From the NCBI RefSeq assembly GCF_032393985.1, contig NZ_CP135918.1, positions 930,001 to 994,000 of the forward strand: 64,000 bases of DNA. The letters run 5' to 3'. Made by a program: the position numbers and the translations under genes. Below, piece by piece: positions 10,166-19,995 of this stretch. This DNA is from Fischerella sp. JS2. GTDB taxonomy: Bacteria > Cyanobacteriota > Cyanobacteriia > Cyanobacteriales > Nostocaceae. A model generated the notes under the pieces. It worked only from the letters and a program-made list of their open reading frames with translations. It made no database searches and was not told the origin of the DNA. The stretch's first letter is position 1. Each line of letters starts with the position of its first letter.

Positions 10166-10306
10166 TTGAGCAGGTGTCCTTATTCCTATAGAAAACGAAA
10201 GACAGCAAAGCCAAGAATTTTTTCACGCTTTGTGCTTTGGCGACCCCACCGAAGAAGCTCAGGAAGCGTATTTGACTGAGATATTAATCTCATAAATTCC
10301 ACAGCG

Positions 10307-10336
10307 ATGTTAAGCGTGCAAAAAGAACTGGTTAAA
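10307..10336 (-). promoter_or_regulatory. Candidate Pho box
   Basis: Read on the minus strand there are three 8-base units with exact 3-base spacers: TTTAACCA, CTTTTTGC, CTTAACAT. The first fully fits the cyanobacterial PhoB (SphR) consensus PyTTAAPyPy(T/A), the third fits 7 of 8 positions and the middle one is degenerate. The 11-base periodicity is that of known cyanobacterial Pho boxes. A TATGAG-like -10 lies about 12 bases further toward the phytase gene. Binding is inferred. Confidence 0.5.
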
Positions 10337-10342
10337 TTTCTC

Positions 10343-10470
10343 ATACCAATTCAAATCATGTTTGCGGCAGATCATCCCACCCGCCTAACGGCACCCTCCC
10401 CTTAGAAAGGGGAGGGTTGGGGTGGGGTCTTATATAATCCATGTGTTGTATTCTTTTTTCAAATTGGTAT
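10343..10470. mobile_element. 128-bp MITE-like element, copy 1
   Basis: The ends are ATACCAATT and AATTGGTAT, a perfect 9-bp terminal inverted repeat, and the centre carries a CCCTCCCC/GGGGAGGG hairpin. A second copy of exactly 128 bases lies at 41562-41689 in the opposite orientation. There is no open frame, so transposase would act in trans. The TA just inside each end would fit a TA target duplication. Confidence 0.7.
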
Positions 10471-10613
10471 CAGTTAAGGAGTGTCAAAAAATGTCGCATA
10501 AACCTTTCCAGAGAGACATCTAAAACGATAAACTGACATTCTACGAACTAGTTGTTTGTTGGTGGTTTCCAAACAACCAACACTCAATAATATTTAAAAA
10601 GCCCTGAAAACTC

Positions 10614-11705
10614 GTGACCTTGAGCCTGTCTGCAACTACATCTCATCGCCAACCCTGGCCCGGACTTATAGAGCAGTATCGCGACTACTTGCCTGTCAGC
10701 GAAACAACACCAGTTGTCACCCTGCTGGAGGGTAACACACCTCTGATACCAGTTCCTGCGATCGCACAACGCATTGGCAGACAAGTACGTGTTTTTGTCA
10801 AATATGACGGTCTTAACCCCACTGGTAGCTTCAAAGACCGAGGCATGACAATGGCAATTTCCAAAGCCAAAGAAGCAGGGGCCAAGGCGGTTATTTGTGC
10901 GAGTACAGGCAACACCTCAGCAGCAGCAGCAGCCTATGCTCGGCGTGGGGGAATGCGTGCTTTTGTATTGATTCCCGATGGTTATGTAGCGCTGGGAAAA
11001 TTGGCGCAGGCACTCTTGTATGGTGCAGAGGTACTGGCAATTCAAGGTAACTTTGACCGTGCTTTAGAAATTGTCCGGGAAATGGCCCAAACTTATCCAG
11101 TCACATTGGTGAATTCAGTTAACCCCTACCGTCTAGAAGGGCAAAAAACCGCAGCATTTGAAATAGTTGATGTTTTAGGTAACACTCCTGATTGGCTGTG
11201 CATTCCTGTGGGTAATGCGGGAAATATCACAGCATATTGGATGGGATTTTGTCAATACCATCAAATTGGGAAGTGCGATCGCCTGCCTCGAATGATGGGT
11301 TTCCAAGCAGCTGGTGCAGCACCCTTAGTAAAAGGGGAACCAATACCCCACCCAGAAACACTTGCCACAGCCATTAGAATTGGCAACCCCGCCAGTTGGG
11401 AAAAAGCAGTAGCTGTCAAATCAGCCAGTATGGGGAATTTTCACTCTGTCACCGATGACGAAATCCTTGAAGCCTATCGTCTATTGGCATCAGAAGAAGG
11501 AATTTTCTGCGAACCAGCTAGTGCTGCTTCTATAGCAGGTTTGTTGCAGGTCAAAGACCAAGTTCCCACAGGTGCAACAGTGGTTTGCGTCCTCACTGGC
11601 AATGGTTTAAAAGACCCAGATACAGCCATTAAACACAGCAACAGCCAATTTAAACAAGGTATTGAATCGGAAGTCCACGCCGTAGCTGCGGCGATGGGAT
11701 TTTAA
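10614..11705 (+). CDS. thrC: Threonine synthase
   Basis: The 363-residue PLP enzyme converts O-phospho-L-homoserine to L-threonine in the cytoplasm. The PLP-binding Lys lies in [13 protein letters not shown] (about residues 69-81), and the phosphate-binding glycine loop is PVGNAGNI. The C-terminal GNGLKDPD is also characteristic. Length matches the short (bacterial, class I-like) threonine synthases of cyanobacteria. The start is GTG at 10614, giving an [10 protein letters not shown]-terminus. The gene is transcribed alone, is followed by a strong hairpin, and is divergent from the phytase fusion. The call is close to certain on motif grounds. Confidence 0.93.
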   Translation: MTLSLSATTSHRQPWPGLIEQYRDYLPVSETTPVVTLLEGNTPLIPVPAIAQRIGRQVRVFVKYDGLNPTGSFKDRGMTMAISKAKEAGAKAVICASTGNTSAAAAAYARRGGMRAFVLIPDGYVALGKLAQALLYGAEVLAIQGNFDRALEIVREMAQTYPVTLVNSVNPYRLEGQKTAAFEIVDVLGNTPDWLCIPVGNAGNITAYWMGFCQYHQIGKCDRLPRMMGFQAAGAAPLVKGEPIPHPETLATAIRIGNPASWEKAVAVKSASMGNFHSVTDDEILEAYRLLASEEGIFCEPASAASIAGLLQVKDQVPTGATVVCVLTGNGLKDPDTAIKHSNSQFKQGIESEVHAVAAAMGF

Positions 11706-11777
11706 AGTCGTTAGGCAAAGTCCAGAGTCTAATCTACCCCTAGACTAGCAAAGCTATCTAGGTGTTTTTTGTAAACG

Positions 11778-11828
11778 AACACAGTGCAAGGCGATGTACA
11801 CAGATAGACCATCGCCTTGCACTGTGTT
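11778..11828 (+). terminator. Strong hairpin downstream of thrC
   Basis: A 19-bp perfect inverted repeat (AACACAGTGCAAGGCGATG and its complement) with a 13-base loop starts 73 bases after the thrC stop. A short T-tract (TTTAT) follows. It probably terminates thrC transcription, although such long stems also occur as dispersed palindromes. Confidence 0.6.
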
Positions 11829-11935
11829 TATCGGTGGTCGATTTCTAATTCTCCACTTCCTACTCAGTGTCTCCCACTACAACCACAGACTTGCGGCACA
11901 ATATATTTAACTGAAAATGTGGGGAGTGAGCTTAG

Positions 11936-12949
11936 ATGGCTATTAATCTTCAGCAAGCATTAGAAGTCGGCAAATATATTGTTACCCAACGTCTGAAAGG
12001 ACGTAAGCGTTATCCCTTGGTTTTAATGTTGGAACCTCTGTTTCGTTGCAACCTCGCCTGTCCTGGTTGCGGCAAAATTCAACATCCCACAGATATACTC
12101 AAGCGTAACCTAACTCCACAAGAGTGTTTTGCAGCAGTAGAAGAATGTGGTGCGCCTATAGTCTCTATTCCTGGTGGGGAACCACTTCTGCATCCCCAGA
12201 TTGACGAGATTGTGCAGGGATTGATTGAGCGCAAAAAGTTTGTTTACTTGTGTACTAACGGCTTGTTATTAGAAAAGAGTCTAGATAAATTTCAACCGTC
12301 ACCTTATTTGACATTCAGTGTACATCTCGATGGAATGCGAGATTGGCATGATCATTGTGTGAATCGCAAAGGTGTTTTTGACACTGCTGTGCAAGCTATA
12401 TGTGCTGCTAAAGCCAAAGGATTTCGTGTCACCACTAACACTACTGTTTTTGAAGGTGTTGATCGCAAACAAATGCAGGAGTTTTTTGATTTCCTGAGTA
12501 CGCTCAACATTGATGGGATGATGATTTCTCCTGGTTATAGTTATGAGTGGGCAAGTGATCAAGAACATTTTCTCAAGCGAGAACAAACACGCGCTTTATT
12601 TAGAGAAATCTTAGCTCCTTACAAAGCAGGTCAGAAAAACTGGAACTTTAACCATAACCCACTATTTTTAGATTTTCTCACTGGCGAGAAAGACTATGAA
12701 TGCTCACCTTGGGGTAGTCCGAGTTACAGTGTTCTAGGTTGGCAAAAACCCTGTTATTTGTTAAATGAGGGACATTATGCCACCTTTGATGAACTAATGA
12801 AAGACACAGATTGGAACAAATACGGTCGTGCTAGTGGTAATCCCAAATGTGCAGATTGTATGGTTCACTGCGGTTATGAACCTACCGCCGCCACCGATGC
12901 GATGCAACCACAGAATTTAGTTCGTTCTATTGGTAGTATTTTTGGTTAG
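11936..12949 (+). CDS. hpnH: Radical SAM hopanoid biosynthesis protein HpnH
   Basis: HpnH adds an adenosyl group to hopene (diploptene), the first step in making C35 extended hopanoids for membranes. The radical SAM cluster motif CNLACPGC is at residues 38-45 (C38, C42, C45), preceded by LMLEPLFR as in HpnH. A second cysteine group, [12 protein letters not shown], lies near the C-terminus. Length (337) is typical. The ATG is preceded by a GGGGAG ribosome site about 9 bases upstream. Other hpn genes are not in the window, and the neighbour thrC is unrelated. The hairpin at 12988-13030 separates the gene from the convergent CHAT gene. Confidence 0.9.
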   Translation: MAINLQQALEVGKYIVTQRLKGRKRYPLVLMLEPLFRCNLACPGCGKIQHPTDILKRNLTPQECFAAVEECGAPIVSIPGGEPLLHPQIDEIVQGLIERKKFVYLCTNGLLLEKSLDKFQPSPYLTFSVHLDGMRDWHDHCVNRKGVFDTAVQAICAAKAKGFRVTTNTTVFEGVDRKQMQEFFDFLSTLNIDGMMISPGYSYEWASDQEHFLKREQTRALFREILAPYKAGQKNWNFNHNPLFLDFLTGEKDYECSPWGSPSYSVLGWQKPCYLLNEGHYATFDELMKDTDWNKYGRASGNPKCADCMVHCGYEPTAATDAMQPQNLVRSIGSIFG

Positions 12950-12987
12950 AGTTTGTAGCAACTTGTAGCCTACAGCTATCTCATCTC

Positions 12988-13030
12988 TATTAGCCCAAAA
13001 TTCTGCCCTAAAATAAATTTTGGGCTAATA
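12988..13030. terminator. Hairpin between convergent hpnH and CHAT genes
   Basis: TATTAGCCCAAAAT and ATTTTGGGCTAATA form a perfect 14-bp stem with a 15-base loop. It sits between two convergent genes and has A/T-rich stem ends, so it could stop transcription from both sides. Confidence 0.6.
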
Positions 13031-13167
13031 GCTTAAGTCAGCTTTAAGCTAACCAATACCAAATGGGGATAGGAAGTATTGTTTGAAATTCTTGGAAAAG
13101 CTTTTTAGCAAAGTCTTTTAATCCAAAATCCAAAATTGGTAAAATTCACATTAGGCGTAATTCATAA

Positions 13168-16100
13168 CTACTTCCACTCACCCTGCAAGGTAAATGCTGC
13201 CCAGAAAAACGGTGCAGTATAATTTTGATTTTGCCACATTTCTATCTGTGCTGATCGCAGTGCGGCTGCTGGCTTTAAGTTTTCTTGCAGCATTTTTTTG
13301 TAGAATTTGGTCATCAATTCTGATGTGGCTCGATCATCCACACTCCACAAACTTACAACTACTCGCGGACTACCTGCATACATAAATCCTCTAGTTAAAC
13401 CTACCAAGCCTTCGCCTTTGATTTCTTCACCCAATCCGGTTTCACAGGCACTCAGCACAACTAATTCTGCTGGTAAATTGAGGTTGAAGACATCATGGAG
13501 TCGCAAATAGCCGTTTTGTGGTTTGCCGTTGTTATCAAACAGTGATAACACTACACCTGATAACTCTGGATTAGTACTATCCAGGATACCGTGAGTGGCA
13601 AAATGCACAATTCGATATTGACTGAGTTGGTTATTGGTGGCAGTAGTGCGGTTAGCAGTGAAGTCTAAGGCTTGCAAACGCTCACCTGTTGGCACTAGTG
13701 ACAAAATACTCTCGGCTTCTTTGCGAGTGAAAGGTAAGCGGGTAAAAATTACATCGGTGTTTCTGCTAGCTTTTGCTAATGCCAGACTGTTGATATTGCG
13801 CTTGTCTACAGGTTGTTGAGTGGTTTGTTTAACTTTAGTTTGAATCCGATCATCGTCGCTGCTAAACACAGGATCAGCAAAAACTGCGATCGCTTTCGGA
13901 GCTACTTTACGTCCGCTAACTTCTTGCCGCAACACTGCTAAGGTAGAAGCTGAGGGCAAGTTGACGATTTCGTGTTCTAATAATAAGGGAGTGGGAGAGG
14001 TCGAAGCAGCAGGAGAAGGTAATGCACTAAATGGCAAATACTGCAAGGCTCCATCACTGACAATTAGCAAACGTTTATTTCCTAATTCTTTAGCTACGGG
14101 TTGCAGTAGCATCTGGCTTAACTGGTTGGCAACTTTGCTGTCTTCGTTTGCCCCAAGTTTGTAATCGGGTGTGTTTAAAAGATCATAAAACTTGCGTGCA
14201 GTAGCTTCAATGTCAGCACGTTTAGGTAGTTCGTAACTTTTAATGCTATTTTTGCTCACAGCCCAGAGATAGCTGCGTTCTTCTCCCAGCGCATATTCTA
14301 ACAGCAGAGTGTTGTCATCCAAGACTTGCTGCTGAATTTGGGTAACATTCAAGGGTTGAGGTTGAGTAAGTGCTGCATAACGAGGACTCTTGGTACGGAT
14401 CTCTGCTTGTAGCTGTCGGTACTGTTCTAATAGTGTGGCATTTTCTTTTGCTAATGCTTGGGCTATTTCTTCGTTATATGCATCATCGGCTAATTCGATT
14501 TGGCGTTTTTCGATCGCATCAAGTTTTTGCTGTAAGTTACGTTCTTTTTCTAGTAGTTTGGGATCAACTCCTTGGCGGATATCGGCTTTTGCTTCATTCA
14601 ATAGTTCCAATAAACTACGGGCGCGGGCACGTTCACTAGCTTGCAGTGCCAATGCATCGTATCCTTGCAATGGGTTTTGTTTGTGCAACTGCATCAGCAA
14701 ATCTATATAAAACTCGTAATAATTCTGAACTTTGGCAAAGTAGGAAGTACGTAAGTCCTGGCTGGTAACTTGGGTACGAATACCTTCAACGAGTTTGATT
14801 GTTTCTTCAATTTGGCTACGGGCGGCGTTGAGATTACCCCGGTTGCGTTCGGTAAGGGCGATCGCGTAATATGTGTCGGCAATACCAGAGCGATCGCTTA
14901 ATTTCTGCCGTAATGCTAATTCTTGGTTGTAAGTTGCGATCGCTTTGTTTGGCTGCTTTAACCCATCATAAACTTTGCCTTGGACACTTAGAGCGTTAGC
15001 TTCTGCCAACTGGAAACCTAACTTTTGGAATCCTGACACACCCTGGCTTGTAGCTGCCAAGGCTTTTTGATAGTCTTGTGTAGCTAAATACACTCTACCC
15101 AAAAAGACATAAGCAGTAGCCTCGCTAAAGCTACTATTTAGTTGGCGAGATAATGTCAAAATTTGGTTAGCAGCAGCTAGCGCTTTGGGATAACCTTTTA
15201 ATGACTCGTAGGCTCTGACTACCCCTGTGAGTGTAGCGACTTCTCTAAATTTATCCCCTTGATCGCGCCAAATTTTTAGGGCTTGGTTGTAATATTCCAG
15301 CGACTTTTGATAATTCTCTGCGTAACGGTAAGTACTACCAATACTATTTAGGGTTTGTCCTGTCTGGGTGCGATCACCTATTTGTTGAAATATCTCTAAG
15401 GCTTGGTTGTAAGTAGCAATACTGAGTTGATAGTCTCCCAAATCACTATAAACTTGAGCGATGTCCTTGAGGGTAGCAGCCTCTCCTGGACGATCTTTAA
15501 TCCGCCGTTGGATATCCAATGCTTGATTGTAGGAATCCAGCGCTTGCTGATAATCGCCGAAAGATGCATAAATTTCAGCGATGTTACCAAGGGTAAAAGC
15601 TTCTCTGGCTGGTTCTTTGATGCTACGCTGAAGTTTGAGTGCTTCATTTAAGGAATCAAGAGCTTGTTTTACTTCTCCTTGTTCGCTGTAGATATAACTA
15701 AGTTGATTGAGTATTTCAGCTTCCTGATAAGGTAAACCTGCTTGTTGCAAAAGCGATCGCGCTTGCTTTGCTGACTGCAAAGCTTGGGAAAAATTACCGA
15801 TGGACTTGTATACAGAGGCAATATTGCTCAGAATTAAGGCTTGTTTTGAGAGATTAAAAGGGCGTTGTGTGCTAGAGATATTAGCTTGTGCTGCTTTCTG
15901 CAATGCTAATGCTGCATTTAAAGATGCCAATGCCTTTTGATTTTCACTTATGGAAGTGTAGACCGAAGCAATATAAGTGAGAGTATCAGCTTGTCCAGAC
16001 AAATCTTTGTTTGCGCGTTGAATTTCTAATGCTTGATTGAGGCTGGCGAGGGCCTTTTGCGGTTCGCCTAAAGACATGTAAACTAAGCCAAGGTCTTTGA

Positions 16101-16803
16101 GTGTTGTAGCTTGAGCATCAGTATCTTTTTGCTGGCGTTGAATATCTAGTGCTTGATTGTAAGTTGCCAGAGCGTTTGTCGTCTGTCCTAAACTAAAGTA
16201 AATTCTGCCTATTTGAGTTAGTACGCCAGCAGCAGTAGCAGGCTTTTTTTGAGCCTGAAAGATTGATACTGCTTGCTTGTACAATTCTAATGCTTGTGGC
16301 TTTTGACCCAAATTAGAATAAGCATTGGCAATGGAAGTGAGAGCAAAGGCTTCCCCAAGTGGATCTTTGAGTTCACGAGCGATCGCTAAAGCCTGCTGAA
16401 AACTTTCTAAGGCTTTCTGTGATTGACCATCAGTATAATGGATTGTACCTATAGCATTCAGGGTAGTGACAACAAACCTACGAGCTACATAGGGAGGAGA
16501 TTCATTAACAGCAAGTTGCTGCCATATTTTCAAAGCGGCTTGGTATTTAGCTAGTGCTTGTTGTCGAGATGCGGCTGTACCTTGCTCAAATAGTTTTTTT
16601 GCTGCTTGTGATAATTGCTGTGCCTGAACAAAGGCTTTTTGTTTTTCAGGGCTGTTGGGTTGTTGAGCTAGGTTTAGAGGTGGGGCAATGAGAAACTTCA
16701 ATGATGGGGTAATCACAGATGCCATTCCAGACTCTGACATTAACATCGTGCTGATCAATACAATCAGAGTAGGACAGGCGAACATAGGAACACTTTTAGC
16801 CAT
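13168..16803 (-). CDS. TPR-repeat protein with C-terminal CHAT (caspase-like) domain
   Basis: The 1211-residue protein starts with a signal-peptide-like segment (MAKSVPMFACPTLIVLISTMLM). About 14-16 tetratricopeptide repeats follow (about 50-690, for example SLGQTTNALATYNQAL), then a coiled-coil linker (about 700-790) and a CHAT domain (about 800-1211). The caspase-type dyad is visible: His in HFATHG (about 1067-1072) and Cys in LSACETGLG (about 1118). CHAT proteases cleave protein substrates, and TPR arrays usually recognise the partner. The nearly identical 40-residue repeat units suggest recent internal duplication. The gene stands alone, so no substrate is suggested by context. An export signal on a CHAT protein is common in filamentous cyanobacteria. 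Confidence 0.9.
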   Translation of the reverse strand: MAKSVPMFACPTLIVLISTMLMSESGMASVITPSLKFLIAPPLNLAQQPNSPEKQKAFVQAQQLSQAAKKLFEQGTAASRQQALAKYQAALKIWQQLAVNESPPYVARRFVVTTLNAIGTIHYTDGQSQKALESFQQALAIARELKDPLGEAFALTSIANAYSNLGQKPQALELYKQAVSIFQAQKKPATAAGVLTQIGRIYFSLGQTTNALATYNQALDIQRQQKDTDAQATTLKDLGLVYMSLGEPQKALASLNQALEIQRANKDLSGQADTLTYIASVYTSISENQKALASLNAALALQKAAQANISSTQRPFNLSKQALILSNIASVYKSIGNFSQALQSAKQARSLLQQAGLPYQEAEILNQLSYIYSEQGEVKQALDSLNEALKLQRSIKEPAREAFTLGNIAEIYASFGDYQQALDSYNQALDIQRRIKDRPGEAATLKDIAQVYSDLGDYQLSIATYNQALEIFQQIGDRTQTGQTLNSIGSTYRYAENYQKSLEYYNQALKIWRDQGDKFREVATLTGVVRAYESLKGYPKALAAANQILTLSRQLNSSFSEATAYVFLGRVYLATQDYQKALAATSQGVSGFQKLGFQLAEANALSVQGKVYDGLKQPNKAIATYNQELALRQKLSDRSGIADTYYAIALTERNRGNLNAARSQIEETIKLVEGIRTQVTSQDLRTSYFAKVQNYYEFYIDLLMQLHKQNPLQGYDALALQASERARARSLLELLNEAKADIRQGVDPKLLEKERNLQQKLDAIEKRQIELADDAYNEEIAQALAKENATLLEQYRQLQAEIRTKSPRYAALTQPQPLNVTQIQQQVLDDNTLLLEYALGEERSYLWAVSKNSIKSYELPKRADIEATARKFYDLLNTPDYKLGANEDSKVANQLSQMLLQPVAKELGNKRLLIVSDGALQYLPFSALPSPAASTSPTPLLLEHEIVNLPSASTLAVLRQEVSGRKVAPKAIAVFADPVFSSDDDRIQTKVKQTTQQPVDKRNINSLALAKASRNTDVIFTRLPFTRKEAESILSLVPTGERLQALDFTANRTTATNNQLSQYRIVHFATHGILDSTNPELSGVVLSLFDNNGKPQNGYLRLHDVFNLNLPAELVVLSACETGLGEEIKGEGLVGLTRGFMYAGSPRVVVSLWSVDDRATSELMTKFYKKMLQENLKPAAALRSAQIEMWQNQNYTAPFFWAAFTLQGEWK

Positions 16804-17145
16804 GATGTACTTTACTCAGTATTTTCAGTAGTAGTACTTAATTGTTCAGCTGCTTGTTCCTATATTCAGCTTTATATTCCCAGATTTCTAATTATTTAGA
16901 CAAGGGAATTGAAGATGAAAAGCGATCGCAATCCCATTGCATAAGTAAGTCGGTGGAAATAAACATAACTATGTTACGAAAAGTAAACACGCCTAGAACC
17001 CTTACCAATGATCAATGACTTTGGACAATGACGACCCCAACGAGTTAGCTTTATTTGTACTGACTTACTTATATTGATAAATTATTAATGTATGTGAACA
17101 CCTGACTAAATTCAGGCTTGATTTTGCAAAGCAAAGGGTTTGGAA
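16804..17145. other. Divergent intergenic region with a dispersed repeat
   Basis: This 340-base gap lies between the divergent CHAT and site-2 protease genes. At about 16945-17030 it has a repeat (AAGTAAGTCGGTGGAAAT, ACTATGTTACGAAAAGTA, CCTTACCAATGATCAATGAC) that recurs, with changes, at about 47938-48020. No promoter boxes were assigned. Confidence 0.5.
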
Positions 17146-18633
17146 ATGTTTACTGCATCAGAGACTCCTATTATTGCGACAATTCTATTAGTCGCTTTCG
17201 GAATCTTGGGTTGGGGCTTTTATCGTGCCAGACCCTATGGCAAGCTGGGAATCTTTGCCTGGTTACAGTCAGTGGTTTTAATGGCTCCCTGGCTAGTATT
17301 TTTTGGCTTATTTGCAGCCGGGATTTACATCAATATTGTTGCCATTCTCTTGTTGCTGGTAGTTTCTACAGCAATTTACATCTATCTGGGTAGACAGTTA
17401 AGGGCAGCGGGACAAGACGTGATTCTTAGACAGCGAGCCACACAAAAGCTAGCTGAACAAGAATCAACTCCTACAGCAGAAACAACATCGACGGTGGAAC
17501 CTGCACAAGTAAAATTGGAGGTTCTGCCAATTCCAGAAGCAGATTTAAATGCTATCAAAGGTATTTTTGGTCTGGATACGTTTTTTGCTACGGAAACTAT
17601 TGCCTATCAAGAAGGAGCTATCTTTAAAGGTAATCTGCGGGGAGAAGCACAGATGGTTCACAACCGTCTGACTGCTAAGTTGCAGGAAACATTGGGTGAC
17701 AAATACCGCCTTTATTTAGTTGAAAATACTGATGAAAAACCAGTGGTAATTGTCCTACCCAGCCGCAATGACCCGCGTCCGATGAGCGTATCGCAAAAAG
17801 TCTTTGCTGTGATTCTGCTGGTATCAACAGTTGCCACAAGTTTGGAAGCGTCGGGTATCCTGCAAGGCTTTGATTTATTTGCCAATTTTGCACGCTTAAC
17901 AGAAACTTTACCTATTGGTTTGGGGATTTTAGTAATTTTACTGGCCCATGAAATAGGTCATTGGTTACTTGCCCGTCGCCACAATATCCGCCTCAGCTGG
18001 CCCTACTTTCTACCAGCAGTACAAATCGGCTCTTTTGGGGCAATTACTCGGTTTGAGTCTTTGTTACCCAACCGTAAAGTATTATTTGATATCGCCTTGG
18101 CTGGCCCAGCTGCTGGGGGAATTGTGTCTGTGTTGATGCTGATTACTGGATTGCTGCTTTCTCATCAAGGCAGTATGTTTCAATTACCCAATCAGTTTTT
18201 CCAAGGTTCAATTTTGGTGGGCACTTTAGCACGGGTTGTACTTGGTTCAGCTTTGCAATCACCATTAGTGGACGTGCATCCCTTGGTAGTTATTGGTTGG
18301 CTGGGGTTGGTAATCACAGCTTTAAACTTGATGCCTGCTGGACAACTTGATGGTGGTCGGATTGTCCAAGCTATCTACGGACGCAAAACAGCTGGTAGAA
18401 CGACCTTTGCAACTTTAATTTTGCTGGGATTAGTAGCTTTGGGTAATCCTTTAGCAATGTATTGGGCAATCGTGATTCTGTTTTTACAACGAGGCTTAGA
18501 ACGCCCTAGCTTGAATGAAATCAGCGAACCAGACGATGCACGCGCCGCTTTAGGTTTGTTGGCTTTATTTTTAATGGTTGCGACTCTTTTACCCCTAACT
18601 CCTGGTTTAGCTGGGCGATTGGGAATTGGATAA
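17146..18633 (+). CDS. Site-2-type intramembrane zinc metalloprotease (EGY-like)
   Basis: The roughly 495-residue polytopic membrane protein is an M50 site-2 protease. It has two or three N-terminal helices, a soluble region with a conserved GNLRGEA segment (about 165-170), and six or more further helices. The zinc motif HEIGH is at about 268-272 (LLAHEIGHW) and the third ligand is in NLMPAGQLDGGRI (about 396-408). The layout matches plant plastid EGY1/EGY2 proteins and their cyanobacterial relatives, which cleave membrane-bound substrates. I prefer ATG at 17146 over TTG at 17140. It is a single gene, divergent from the CHAT gene. The substrate is unknown. Confidence 0.88.
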   Translation: MFTASETPIIATILLVAFGILGWGFYRARPYGKLGIFAWLQSVVLMAPWLVFFGLFAAGIYINIVAILLLLVVSTAIYIYLGRQLRAAGQDVILRQRATQKLAEQESTPTAETTSTVEPAQVKLEVLPIPEADLNAIKGIFGLDTFFATETIAYQEGAIFKGNLRGEAQMVHNRLTAKLQETLGDKYRLYLVENTDEKPVVIVLPSRNDPRPMSVSQKVFAVILLVSTVATSLEASGILQGFDLFANFARLTETLPIGLGILVILLAHEIGHWLLARRHNIRLSWPYFLPAVQIGSFGAITRFESLLPNRKVLFDIALAGPAAGGIVSVLMLITGLLLSHQGSMFQLPNQFFQGSILVGTLARVVLGSALQSPLVDVHPLVVIGWLGLVITALNLMPAGQLDGGRIVQAIYGRKTAGRTTFATLILLGLVALGNPLAMYWAIVILFLQRGLERPSLNEISEPDDARAALGLLALFLMVATLLPLTPGLAGRLGIG

Positions 18634-18717
18634 CATTGTTAGTAGTTAGTAGTTAGTAGTTAATAGTTAATGGTTAGTGGTTGACGGGCAACTACTAACC
18701 ATTAACCACTAACCAAA

Positions 18718-19974
18718 TTACGGTTTCCACCCAGCTAGTAGATTTGGGTAGGAAGTTCCTGTTGGGAAAAGATTTTTAAAACCTGTTTGACGTTGTTGTG
18801 GTGCTTCTTTGGTAATGTTCCACAAACTTTCGTAGAAAAAGAAAGAGACACCAGCAAAGTTGCGATCGCGTACCTGTTGGACTTGTTGGTTAATCTGTGT
18901 CATTGGTACATGTTTACGTTTTAGTCCCGTCATAATACCGATACTTACGGGTATGTGACTTTTAGCAGCTTTGACTTCTGGGTACTCTAATTCGCTCTGA
19001 AAAACATTCAGGTCGTCTCGATACACTTGTATAACTAAGTCTTCCACAAGTCCCATTCTTTCCCATTTCTGCCAGTCCGCTAAAAAGAATTCGTAGGAGA
19101 AGCGTTGAGGATTAGGTGCTACGGAAACAATACAGTTCTTCTTTGTAGCTTTGATCGCTGTAAATACCCGCTTCATGTAGTTAGTAATTTTGTTGGCGCG
19201 CCACTGTACCCATTCTGGATCTTTGGAGTTGGTAGGGGGTGCTTTACCACCGTGTTCTTTTTTGTATAGTGCAACTGTATAAGCGTCGTATCCTAACTCT
19301 GATGGCAAACCAAAATGGTCATCAAATTGAATGCCATCAATGTCATAATTCCTAACTATTTCTACTATTAAATCTTGGATGAATTGTTGCACTTCCGGTC
19401 GGAAGGGATTTAGCCATACTCGATCATGAGTACCTTCTTTCCAAATTTTACTACCATCTCTACGACTAGTTAACCATTGCGGGCGACGTTTTGCTAGTTG
19501 GGAGTCGGCAGGGGCCATAAAGCCAAATTCAAACCAGGGAATGACTGTTAAGCCTTGTTGATGCCCAACGTTGACCACTTCTTTAAGCATATTTCGCCCT
19601 TGTAGACCCGGTTCTGGATCAAGCGATCGCCCAATCACCTTTTGGGCAACTTTACTAGGATACAGCGTCCAACCCCAATTCCATACGGTTGGATAGACAA
19701 CATTAAAGTTCAGCTGTTGGAGATTTTGTAATGCACTCTTGAGGCGATCGCGCTCAAACAAGACATTACTATCAATATTGGTTAACCACACCCCCCGTAA
19801 CTCTGCTATTTGCTGACGCGTAGGTATTTGCGCTGGTAGGGGAAAAGATAGCATCATTGTAGCAATCATTGACAAAGTAACCAGTACAGCAAAAAAAGCT
19901 AAGTTGCGATGACTACTTTGACGAACATTCCACACAAACAACTGTCGACAAGATCTAACAAACTTTTTCATCAT
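18718..19974 (-). CDS. GHL10-type glycoside hydrolase (DUF187/YddW-like)
   Basis: The protein (about 418 residues) is a secreted or membrane-anchored member of the GHL10 glycoside hydrolase-like family, a TIM barrel related to E. coli YddW. After a hydrophobic signal anchor (about 25-45) the domain begins with ELRGVWLTNIDS and carries VYPTVWNWG, GLTVIPWFEFGF, WLNPFRPEVQ and DGIQFDDHFGLP, the family's conserved strands and acidic residues. The probable substrate is a cell-wall or surface glycan. A GTG at 19995 would add seven residues; the ATG-ATG pair at 19974 looks more natural. It ends close to the convergent protease gene. Confidence 0.85.
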   Translation of the reverse strand: MMKKFVRSCRQLFVWNVRQSSHRNLAFFAVLVTLSMIATMMLSFPLPAQIPTRQQIAELRGVWLTNIDSNVLFERDRLKSALQNLQQLNFNVVYPTVWNWGWTLYPSKVAQKVIGRSLDPEPGLQGRNMLKEVVNVGHQQGLTVIPWFEFGFMAPADSQLAKRRPQWLTSRRDGSKIWKEGTHDRVWLNPFRPEVQQFIQDLIVEIVRNYDIDGIQFDDHFGLPSELGYDAYTVALYKKEHGGKAPPTNSKDPEWVQWRANKITNYMKRVFTAIKATKKNCIVSVAPNPQRFSYEFFLADWQKWERMGLVEDLVIQVYRDDLNVFQSELEYPEVKAAKSHIPVSIGIMTGLKRKHVPMTQINQQVQQVRDRNFAGVSFFFYESLWNITKEAPQQRQTGFKNLFPTGTSYPNLLAGWKP

Positions 19975-19995
19975 GAATTGGGTACAAAATTTCAC

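Larger units (their letters stand above)
10166..10613. other. Divergent promoter region of the phytase fusion and thrC
   Basis: This 448-base gap between divergent genes holds the candidate Pho box (10307-10336) on the side of the SurE-phytase gene and one copy of the 128-bp MITE-like element (10343-10470). The part next to thrC contains the short CAACCAACA-type repeat; no clear -35/-10 pair was assigned for thrC. Confidence 0.5.

Noticed and set aside
13168-16803. Several 60-106-codon frames opposite or out of frame in the CHAT-TPR gene
   Set aside because: They are shadows of the repeated TPR coding sequence and recur with the repeat period.
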